This document shows positions 26,330 to 35,400 of a stretch of 64,000 bases of DNA, in pieces (the stretch's first letter is position 1; every line of letters begins with the position of its first letter). The notes below the pieces were generated by a model that was not told where the DNA came from, searched no databases, and was given only the letters and a program-made list of their open reading frames with translations. Where the stretch lies: the NCBI GenBank assembly GCA_002786165.1, contig PEQK01000017.1, forward strand, positions 27,444 through 91,443, written 5' to 3'. Made by a program: the position numbers and the translations under genes. This DNA comes from Legionella sp. Its GTDB lineage: Bacteria > Pseudomonadota > Gammaproteobacteria > Legionellales > Legionellaceae.

Positions 26330-29300
26330 TTATATGGTTTGAACGCTAATACTCAAGGGATTTTCAACAAGCTCAATAGACTGACTATCAGCATCCCTAT
26401 TTTTTGAGGATTTTTTTGTATGATGAAAGTGGTTCCAAAAACTATCTCTAAATTCTAAGCCCAAACCGCTTTCATCATTATCAATCGCTTGATCAGACAA
26501 GACCTCGTTATCCTGTCGCCAACAATGCGGCCGACAAATCGTCACCAACCACCCAAAGTAACTAGAAAGAAGTCGGACTGACTGTATATCTCGCGTTAAG
26601 CGCAATGGATGAGCTGATTGAAAGGTGATTTTTGTTCGGCTCTTATACCATGTAAAATGGTTAAACCCTTCTCGGGTTATGGCCGTAGTACTTAAGGCTA
26701 ATTTATCACGCAACACAGAATAAAAAACAGCTTGTGATTGTCGACTAAGGTAATTTGGATAAGCTTTTAGCAAAGACAAAAATACTTCTTCTTCATGAAT
26801 CAGCTTTGCAATGTGATTCAGAATAATGGTACACTTTTGCAATCTGCTGATAGATGAAAGGCCACCTGTTAGCGAGTACAAACTAGCATCAAGTAAATTA
26901 AAAGTTACCAGATTAAATATATCATATAACCCAGTACCATAAGCAAATCGCTGAACAATAGATTTATTGCTTATATCCCCTCCCCAATCATTAGTGTAAC
27001 TTTTACGAAGCATGTTGCGCGTGGTACTGAATGACATATTAAGTGTCAATATGCTAGCGTAAAAAATAGTAGAATAGACTAACATAATATTTACTGACCA
27101 TAATGGCAGCTGTTCATTTAACCATTGTACATAAAAATTGCTTGCACACATCATTGTTGCATTAATATCCGAGTTGCTCAGAGAGCAGAGTACAGATACC
27201 GCGACAAAAGATAATGCTGAGTAAAGAATAATATGGCCAAATGCAATTCGTGGCAAATAATAATAAGCATAACGATGGCTTCTAATTTTACTGGCACATC
27301 TTAACAAAGCAACCATCAACTCATCTTTGTTTTTTTGACTAATATGATCTAAATTTATTGAGCTTAAAGCGTGTAATATTTTATCAGGATCAACAAAAAC
27401 AAAGTGAGATAAAGTATAGATAATACCATCAATATCCATTCTGCTTTCCAGCTCAATTGAGTGTCGTACCACAGCATTCTTGGTGTGAGCCTTATTGTGA
27501 TAGACGTTATCATTGGCAATAACTATGGTTGATTTATTTTCAACATATGGGCAATCAAATGCTCTTATTTCTCCCTCTAGAACCCCAGTCTCTAATTGAT
27601 AATCATTTTCGCCAAACACTTGGCCATCATTGTGGACAAACGAGATAAAGCTTTCCATATTGTCATGACAATTCCACGTAGAAAAAAGATCGCTTTCAAC
27701 GCTTTCTATTATTGACGCTTTTAATTGAGAGTTATTAATCAGGCCTAAAAATAAAGGGTACAATATATCCTTAAATCGCTCTCGGGATACGCACTTGTCT
27801 TGCATTTCTCTTGCCATGATCCATACAAATCGCGTGGCCTCAACAGAAGATTTTAACAGTGATACAACCGCTACAATGTTTGTTAGATAATCGCTTTTCA
27901 CACTCTCATCTTTAATATCTGCATATTGCCATATAATAATAGGTAATAATGTCTCTCTAACTAGAGCTAGCACAATAGGTTTATGATTCATATCCTTTTT
28001 TAGTAGCTTCAAACAAGTTAAGCCAAAATGTTTATCCGCGGTATGTGTTTTGAGCTTAATTTGAGGGTAATCTATTAAATGGACTCTCATTTGCTTCACA
28101 AAATCAACACCTAATTTGACCAAATTATCGGGATAATAAGAAAACAATTTTTCAACCAATGAAGCAGGTTGATAAAATATATCATTGACCAAAGATTCGT
28201 ATTGCAAGCTAAAATTAAAAAACCACAACGGTTCATTATGCGTGATTCGCTCAGGAAATAGTGTGAGTAATTGATGATAGGACGCTTGACGCACGTCATA
28301 GGCAGGATCATTAGTGAAAAGACGCACCAAACGCAAGTAAACTTTTGGCATCACCTCGGGTGCAAATTTTACATTCGCAATGGCACGTACTAATCTTAGT
28401 CTCACTTGAGTATCAGGATGTTTTAATTGCGCAAACAAACGCCCTACGGCTTGAGTATCATCAAACTCAAATTTGGTCATAAATTTAATAGCACTAGCTT
28501 GTTTTAATTTATAGTTTTTATAGTGATTAAGGACCAACATTAATGGTATGTTGCCTGCCATAAAAATAACAGAATAAGACACCATAGAAACAGCCTTAAG
28601 CAACCCATAGAATGGTGTCAATAATATCTTGGCCGCAAACTTAGACGTTTGATGCTCTAATGCTTCATTCAAGTTTTCTTTGGCTGATTGGGCCAAATAA
28701 TATCCAATATCAGCCAAATGAAATAAACTATCTAGTGTCGCTTTCCCGCTATCTAAGTAAGGTTGATCACGCGCCTCATGCATCATGATATTAAACAACC
28801 CTTCTTGACGGTTATACTTAACTCGCAACATAGCATGTGGGCAAGCAAGATATAATGCTGTTAACTGATTTAGAAAATAAACAGCATGTTGATGCTTCTC
28901 TACTTCTAATTGACTAATATTGATGGTCCATTTGCCTAAATAATCAAGCAACACATCAAGAATTGGGTAAGGAGGCCATTTTGCTTCTTCAGCACAGCGT
29001 ACTAATAATGCTAATTCATACATACCAAACAAATCGCGAGGTGGCTTTACTAACAAACTGAAATAATGCTTGAATGCAAGCTCATTGTCTCTCAACAAAC
29101 CACCCACATAAGCCCAAACTAATTGATAGGTTGGATCATATTTATGTTCTGTAATAAATAGATCAATTTCTTTGCTGCTTTGATTCTCAATAATGTATTG
29201 CGCAAAATAATCGGCGGTTAAATATTCTTGAAAACTAAGGTGAATGAAATAATAGTCCTTGGTTAGCGGATCCTCATCATTATCGCCGACTGCATTCAAA

Positions 29301-31135
29301 AATCCCGTGCTCAAAAAACGCTGCACGATTCCTTTTTCCTGAAAATCCTTTCCCTGTGCATGGACAATTGATTTGAATAGATCTTTGCGAATTATAATAT
29401 TTCCAGCTTTTAACCCTTGATAAGCTAATTCTTTGAGAAAACGCAATATCTCCTGGCTTTCTGGAAATAGCTTAACCTTATCCCAGCTTAAACTCATCTT
29501 TTCTTCAGATAAAGTTTTTCTGAGATAACGTCTTATTAGTTTTTCAATCATTAAAGAATACAGATCTGAAATAACCAGATCTTCTTTCATTAATTGTGCG
29601 CCATACAATTGCCACACGCTACATAATAATTCAAGATGAATAGGAGTACGACAAATTTGTCTGATTTTGGAGCGCTCACTTAGCCATTGAGTTAGTGGCT
29701 TACTAACAGATACAGACACATCACTGTCCTGCTCTTGAAAGTAGTTAAAATACTTTTCAACGTACTCAGGAATATTGTCATCTTTAAATCCAATATTTTC
29801 CAAAACAATATCCATTTCACCAGTAATGCGTGCATAGGGGCGCGAAGTGATCAAGATTCTCAGATGTGAAGCAGTAGGATGATTTTTTATCACGGCCATT
29901 AATGCTTCACATGCAGTATGCTGACAATCAGAAACTTCATCGTAACCATCCAGCAAAAATACAATGGGCTCGCGACGCTTTAGCAACATTCCCCAAAATG
30001 ATTCACTCTGCTCTTCCGTGAAAAGATCAGTAAAATGACGAAAAATCATTTCATATAAAATTTTATGAATCTTATTTTCATTTTCCAAAGCACGACAATT
30101 TGCTACTTTTTTTAATTCCAAATGAAACATCCAACGGACTTCATTTTGCCATAAATCCCCTTTGGCCCAACGATTGGCTTGATAGAGACAAAGTGTTGTT
30201 TTACCCACACCAGCACGACCTAACATTAATATGTTGCGTGGCACCTTGGAAAGTTCATCACCGATTGAACTTGATGAAAATAAATCGTCCAACTTAATTT
30301 CTTTTTTATCATGATAGGTTGACTTATAATGCATCTGTTCACTAAAAGGATCGTGTAAGCCTTCTTGCTCAAGGGGCAACTGATTCTTAGTGTTTTGTAG
30401 ATACGGGGAATTTTTACTGCCAACATTGTAGTGATACCTTTGATTAGGCTTTCTCTGCTGTTTGGCTTGCTCAATAATTTCCAAATTAATAAATAATTCA
30501 TCTACTTGAAGTTCACGCATGCTATCGCCAACATCTAATTTAATAATAGACGCCTCTGGACGCAAGTACCATTGTTTCAAACGCTCACATATTTGCGCTG
30601 TTCTATCTTGAGTTTCCGACATATCGTGTAGGAAAAAGCTTTTCTGTGCCACCTGAGCATCATTAATGATCACATCCAATTTGTCATTAATGACATCCGT
30701 TTTTTTGTCAACAAGCTTTACTTCGGAATGTATTTGAGATTGCTTTTCTGAGATGTTAATAACAAGTTGATGAACATTGACTTGCATTTGCAGTAACGTT
30801 AACTCTATTGCTTCGTTAAGTCTCACGTCATAGGTATCAATAGTTTCGCTTATTTTATCCACACGTAACATTTTCATGCCCCATTTTACTGTGGATGGTG
30901 ATCTGTAGCGTTTGATATAATCTCGGACTTCAGATGTGATTCTGTCAATAGAAACAAAAGAAATAGCGTCGCTTTGACGTAATGTTGCGAGACAATCGAT
31001 CATATTTTTGAGTTTTTGTTCAAGATATAAAATGGACTCATCATTAGATGCGACCTGCTTTTGGATATGATAAATTCGGGCTAAGCCTTGAATTGCAATA
31101 CTAATTCCATCTTGAGCATTAAACATATTGTTCAT
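26330..31135 (-). CDS. NACHT-type STAND NTPase with HEAT-like repeats and membrane segments
   Basis: 1601 residues. Residues 1-180: helical, coiled-coil-like N-terminal domain similar in style to fungal STAND N-terminal domains. About 300-470: NACHT ATPase with Walker A GRAGVGKTT (306-314), Walker B VFLLDGYDEV (about 392-401) and sensor LRILITSRPYA (about 425-435). About 480-730: helical winged-helix and arm region, including YYFIHLSFQEYLTADYF, the typical NACHT-associated motif. About 840-1000: membrane-like stretch and HEAT-like helices (HPDTQVRLRLVRAIANV, PAYDVRQASYHQLL). About 1290-1370: two membrane segments. NACHT proteins act as regulated switches in innate immunity, and bacterial ones in phage defence; here either defence or host-directed function is possible. 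Operon with the propeller-like gene downstream. Confidence 0.9.
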   Translation of the reverse strand: MNNMFNAQDGISIAIQGLARIYHIQKQVASNDESILYLEQKLKNMIDCLATLRQSDAISFVSIDRITSEVRDYIKRYRSPSTVKWGMKMLRVDKISETIDTYDVRLNEAIELTLLQMQVNVHQLVINISEKQSQIHSEVKLVDKKTDVINDKLDVIINDAQVAQKSFFLHDMSETQDRTAQICERLKQWYLRPEASIIKLDVGDSMRELQVDELFINLEIIEQAKQQRKPNQRYHYNVGSKNSPYLQNTKNQLPLEQEGLHDPFSEQMHYKSTYHDKKEIKLDDLFSSSSIGDELSKVPRNILMLGRAGVGKTTLCLYQANRWAKGDLWQNEVRWMFHLELKKVANCRALENENKIHKILYEMIFRHFTDLFTEEQSESFWGMLLKRREPIVFLLDGYDEVSDCQHTACEALMAVIKNHPTASHLRILITSRPYARITGEMDIVLENIGFKDDNIPEYVEKYFNYFQEQDSDVSVSVSKPLTQWLSERSKIRQICRTPIHLELLCSVWQLYGAQLMKEDLVISDLYSLMIEKLIRRYLRKTLSEEKMSLSWDKVKLFPESQEILRFLKELAYQGLKAGNIIIRKDLFKSIVHAQGKDFQEKGIVQRFLSTGFLNAVGDNDEDPLTKDYYFIHLSFQEYLTADYFAQYIIENQSSKEIDLFITEHKYDPTYQLVWAYVGGLLRDNELAFKHYFSLLVKPPRDLFGMYELALLVRCAEEAKWPPYPILDVLLDYLGKWTINISQLEVEKHQHAVYFLNQLTALYLACPHAMLRVKYNRQEGLFNIMMHEARDQPYLDSGKATLDSLFHLADIGYYLAQSAKENLNEALEHQTSKFAAKILLTPFYGLLKAVSMVSYSVIFMAGNIPLMLVLNHYKNYKLKQASAIKFMTKFEFDDTQAVGRLFAQLKHPDTQVRLRLVRAIANVKFAPEVMPKVYLRLVRLFTNDPAYDVRQASYHQLLTLFPERITHNEPLWFFNFSLQYESLVNDIFYQPASLVEKLFSYYPDNLVKLGVDFVKQMRVHLIDYPQIKLKTHTADKHFGLTCLKLLKKDMNHKPIVLALVRETLLPIIIWQYADIKDESVKSDYLTNIVAVVSLLKSSVEATRFVWIMAREMQDKCVSRERFKDILYPLFLGLINNSQLKASIIESVESDLFSTWNCHDNMESFISFVHNDGQVFGENDYQLETGVLEGEIRAFDCPYVENKSTIVIANDNVYHNKAHTKNAVVRHSIELESRMDIDGIIYTLSHFVFVDPDKILHALSSINLDHISQKNKDELMVALLRCASKIRSHRYAYYYLPRIAFGHIILYSALSFVAVSVLCSLSNSDINATMMCASNFYVQWLNEQLPLWSVNIMLVYSTIFYASILTLNMSFSTTRNMLRKSYTNDWGGDISNKSIVQRFAYGTGLYDIFNLVTFNLLDASLYSLTGGLSSISRLQKCTIILNHIAKLIHEEEVFLSLLKAYPNYLSRQSQAVFYSVLRDKLALSTTAITREGFNHFTWYKSRTKITFQSAHPLRLTRDIQSVRLLSSYFGWLVTICRPHCWRQDNEVLSDQAIDNDESGLGLEFRDSFWNHFHHTKKSSKNRDADSQSIELVENPLSISVQTI

Positions 31136-31602
31136 TATCCTAAATTAATTGAAGGCAAATTTATTTCGATGTCATCGGTCATTTACTGATTACGAAGATG
31201 TTTTGAAGGGCGTAATATTACTCCTAACGTAGGTTTTATGCAAAATGCTACTTACCCCAGCCTTACAGCATATCGCCATTAAGTTACCTGGAACATCATG
31301 ATGCGGCCCTTTTTGCTCCCAACCAAATACTTGTCGAAAAAAGCAATGAGAGTAAATCTCGCTCTTATACACCGAAAATATTTGGGGGTGTTGTGCGAAT
31401 ACAAATACTACCTCAGTCTGACAATGACTAGAGGTGATTTACCATCCGTTGACGCGAACTTCAATCTACATCTGAAAGTCACAATCACAGTAATTGGACA
31501 TAATAGATTTAAAATTATTAGCGGAGTATAGGATTTAATATCAAAATTTTTTGATACAACGATATTTATTTCTTTTAGTAAGATCTATGTGACGGATCTT
31601 TA
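31136..31602. other. Intergenic stretch, probable promoter region of the NACHT operon
   Basis: 467 bases. The part next to 31135 should carry the promoter of the NACHT gene. Short frames on both strands (31190-31372, 31298-31531) give no recognisable product. Confidence 0.5.
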
Positions 31603-32070
31603 TCAGAATTGCAAACTCGTTGCTTGGAGCTGGGTCTTACAACTCTCACAATCTTTACAAATAACTTCTAATTGAGCATTTGCATGGTGATATGCTATCC
31701 AAGCATAGCGCATAGAACCACCGGCTTGCCATTCAGAAGCATAATTATTAAGTTCTGTGTTGTTTTCACGTTCAAAATTCATCCATAATTCTTTCAATGG
31801 AATGACATGTGCTAATCTAGCATAACGCAATGGTTGCGGTTGATTACAGTCAGAGCAGTGAAAATGACCATTTTCAGTTATAGAACGTAAAATATTATCT
31901 TTAACCATTTTGCATTCATGAACGACAATCTTGCGGTATTGATGGGATTTTGAGAGTTTAAAATTTTTATTTTTTGGTGCTGAAAAAAGGCGAGGCCAAT
32001 GATTTTTACCTGATACATTAGTACTCATGTCTAAATCAATGTTGCGCGGATCAAAATGTACGTTAGACAT
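31603..32070 (-). CDS. Small zinc-binding protein with HNH-like pattern
   Basis: 155 residues. It has two Cys pairs, HCSDC (Cys72, Cys75) and ICKDCESC (Cys138, Cys141, Cys144), which bracket a His-containing strand (RYARLAHVIPL, His88) and a HHANAQLEVIC block (His128/129, Asn131). The order C-x2-C, AHxIPL, H-x-N-x2-L-x-V-I-C-x2-C is that of HNH-fold nucleases with a structural zinc. The spacing between the blocks is longer than usual and no nuclease activity can be claimed. It stands alone upstream of the tRNA-Lys gene, on the same strand. Confidence 0.6.
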   Translation of the reverse strand: MSNVHFDPRNIDLDMSTNVSGKNHWPRLFSAPKNKNFKLSKSHQYRKIVVHECKMVKDNILRSITENGHFHCSDCNQPQPLRYARLAHVIPLKELWMNFERENNTELNNYASEWQAGGSMRYAWIAYHHANAQLEVICKDCESCKTQLQATSLQF

Positions 32071-32190
32071 TATGTTCTCATATCTTATCTGTAGCCTTAT
32101 TTTATCACAATCATACGATTTTTGTATATATATTAGACTTATATTGGTTTTTGGCTAAAGTTTAAAAATTCAAAAAAACCTTTATAAACA

Positions 32191-32266
32191 TGGTGGGCCG
32201 TGTAAGGATCGAACTTACGACCAAGAGATTAAGAGTCTCCTGCTCTACCAGCTGAGCTAACGGCCC
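32191..32266 (-). tRNA. tRNA-Lys (anticodon CTT)
   Basis: 76 bases including an encoded CCA end. The acceptor stem GGGCCGT pairs with ACGGCCC, the D arm is GCTC/GAGC, the anticodon arm is GGAGA-CTCTTAA-TCTCT (one G-T pair), and the T arm is GTAAG-TTCGATC-CTTAC. The anticodon CTT reads AAG lysine codons. Solitary; its 3' side (below 32191) shows no phage attachment duplication that I could see. Confidence 0.97.
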
Positions 32267-32366
32267 GAGGCGATATCATTGTGGATTATGCTTAAAGTAA
32301 CATACTTTACATCACCTATCACTCAATCATAGCATGTTTGAATGCACCCGCAACAAGAGATTACAT

Positions 32367-32393
32367 AGATACCGCGGACAAGCCGCGGTACGT
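32367..32393. repeat. REP-like palindrome, single copy
   Basis: The core TACCGCGG-ACAAG-CCGCGGTA flanked by AGA and CGT is the same 27-base unit found inverted at 46992-47018. It lies 34 bases past the gdhB stop, a usual place for REP elements. A degenerate part-copy (GTGCGGTACAAGGTAGATC) follows. Confidence 0.8.
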
Positions 32394-32427
32394 AGGGAGC
32401 CGTGCGGTACAAGGTAGATCGATCTAT

Positions 32428-35400
32428 TTAAGTCCTTACTACTTTACCCGAGTTAAATCCCATAAACTCACGTACGACCACAAAGAACATCATAAACGTC
32501 AATTTTTCAGTGGTTTTTAAAAGGGTCATCATCTCAGTCCAACGCTCTAATTGCGTTGCATTGCGCGCAGCCCACACTTGTAAATGGGCAGAAAAACTAC
32601 TGTCTTTGGGCTTAGTTTTGAAAATACTCAAGGTCACTTGACGCTGTTGTATATCACAATCATCTCGCAAAGCTTCTCGAGACAACGATTCCCAGTTGCT
32701 TTCAGTAGGATGGATAATGATCTGATCTCGTAACCAACCCAAATCAAGGAACTCTCCCACAGCATAAAATGCCTCAGCAGCTTCGGCAATACTCACTTTA
32801 ATCTCTTGGGCAACCTCCATGATTTCCATCGCCATAAACAGTTCCCGTGTCCGCGTCAGCTCTAGAGCCAAAGGTTGTGGAAGACCTAATGTTAGAAACT
32901 CTTCATAGTGTGTATTAAAACGAGTTTTATACCCTTCTCCCAAACAATCCGGCAATACATCGCGCAATTCTTGCACTTGAGATTGATATTGCATCACGTA
33001 TTTTTCAATATCAAGATGTTGATGTTTTTTCATTTTCAAAAACCAACGCGTGATACGACGTAATAACCGCACATATACCGTCATCATCTTAATTTGATCT
33101 TCTGCTTTGATGTGATTGTCCAAAGCTTCAATGGCGTTCCAAACCGTATCTAATCCCATGATACTTCTAGCTATCATATAAGCGCGAACAATAATAGGAA
33201 TCAAAGCGCCAGTTTCAGTTTGTAATCGATACACAAACCCAAATCCCATGTCATTGATGATCAAATTACTGATATTGGTTGCAATAATTTCCCGTTTTAG
33301 AGGATGAGATTGCATGTCTTCTGCGTATTTTTTTTGCAAAGGTTTAGGAAACGCTCGGATTAAAAATTGTTTCAAATAAGGATCTTCAGGTACATCGGAT
33401 GCCAAAATAGCTTCTTTAAGCAGGATTTTACTATAACACATTAATACAGCCGCTTCAGAACTCGTTAAACCTTTTCCTTGCGCTTTACGCTCATTTAACT
33501 GTTTTTCATCCGGCAAAAACTCAAGATGACGGTCTAATTTACCACCACGATGCAACTCATTGATATAGCGTATATTTAATTCATTCGCGCGTGTCGCCAA
33601 AGAAACCGATAAATTGATAGAGCGTGTTTGGAGGTAGTTTTCTCGCAACACCAATTGCGCCACTTCATCTGTCATTTTACTGAGCAAAGCATTACGTTGT
33701 TTGGGGGTTAAATCACCATTCGCCATGACGCCATTCAATAAAATTTTAATATTGACTTCTTTGTCGGAGCAACTCACGCCGGCAGAGTTATCAATAAAAT
33801 CGGTATAAATTAATCCGCCATTCAAGGCATACTCTACTCGTCCTAATTGGGTCAGACCCAAGTTGCCACCTTCTACAACAGCTCGAGCTCGCAATTGTTT
33901 GCCATTGATACGAATCAAATCATTAGAACGATCGCCCACATCGGCATTCGACTCAGTCTTTGATTTAACATACGTACCAATCCCACCATTCCACAACAAA
34001 TCAACTTTTGCTTTTAAAATGCTTTTCAATAATTCATTGGGCTCAATTTTATCTTGTTTCAAATCAAAAGCAGCTTTCATTTCTGGGCTAACATCAATAG
34101 ATTTGGCGAAGCGACTAAATACGCCGCCGCCTTTAGATATTAATTTAGAGTCGTAATCTGCCCAAGTAGAACGAGGCAACTGAAATAAGCGCTGACGCTC
34201 AACAAACGTTATTTCTGCATTGGGATTAGGGTCAATAAAAATATGCATGTGATTAAAAGCAGCCACCAACTTAATATGTTGTGATAACAACATGCCATTT
34301 CCAAACACATCCCCAGACATATCACCAATACCTACGACCCTGAAATCGGTCGTATCGATGTCGATGCCCATTTGATAAAAATGACGATGAGTCGATTCCC
34401 AAGCCCCTCGAGCGGTAATACCCATTTTTTTATGGTCATATCCTACCGAGCCACCCGAAGCAAAGGCATCACCCAACCAAAATCCATATTCCAAAGAAAG
34501 CTCATTGGCGATATCAGAAAAAGTAGCTGTGCCTTTGTCAGCAGCCACCACCAAATAAGGATCATCCGCATCATAACAAATCACATCTACCGGTTTTGAA
34601 ACACTACCAGCCACATAATTATCTGTCAGATCAAGTAATCCACGAATAAATTGACGATAACAGGCCACGCCTTCTGTTAAAATATCTTCACGGGTTGCAT
34701 TGGGACCTAAAGATTGTTTGAGAACAAAGCCACCTTTGGCGCCATTAGGCACAATCACGGCATTTTTGACTTGCTGTGCTTTCATCAACCCTAAGACTTC
34801 TGTACGGAAATCTTCGCGACGATCAGACCATCGCAATCCACCGCGCGCCACTGAACTAGAGCGCAAATGCACAGCTTCAAAACGCGTTGAATAGACAAAA
34901 ATTTCATACATCGGGTATGGTCGTGGCATACCAGGGATATCTTTGCTACTCAATTTGATAGAAATATAAGATTTCGATTGGCCATCCGCGTCTTTTTGAT
35001 AATAATTGGTGCGCAAAGTGGCATCAATCCCCGCTATATATTGACGAATAATTTTGTCTTCATCCAAATTGGAGACAGAGTCTAAATCGGTCAATACCGA
35101 TTGCTTGACTTCGTCATAAGCAACCAAATCAGGTTTGCCTTGCTCAGGATTGAACTTGAAATCAAACATTTGAAATAGTTTTTTAGTAATATGCGCATGC
35201 GCCAATAAGGAGTTTTCAATATATTCCTGGCTGAACGTAAAGCCAATTTGCTTAAAATATTTCGCATACATTCTTAGCATGGCAATTTGTCTGCAAGGCA
35301 AGCTGGCAGCAATGATCAGTTGGTTAAACCCATCATTTTCTGTTTCTTTAAACCAAATACTAGCAAATGCTTGCTGAAACAGATCATTGATCACCTCAAT

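Noticed and set aside
31190..31531. Two short frames on opposite strands before the NACHT gene
   Set aside because: No start signals or recognisable products; they fit chance frames in a promoter region.
32191..32266. tRNA-Lys as integration site of a genomic island
   Set aside because: No duplicate of the tRNA 3' end and no integrase gene were found in the window.
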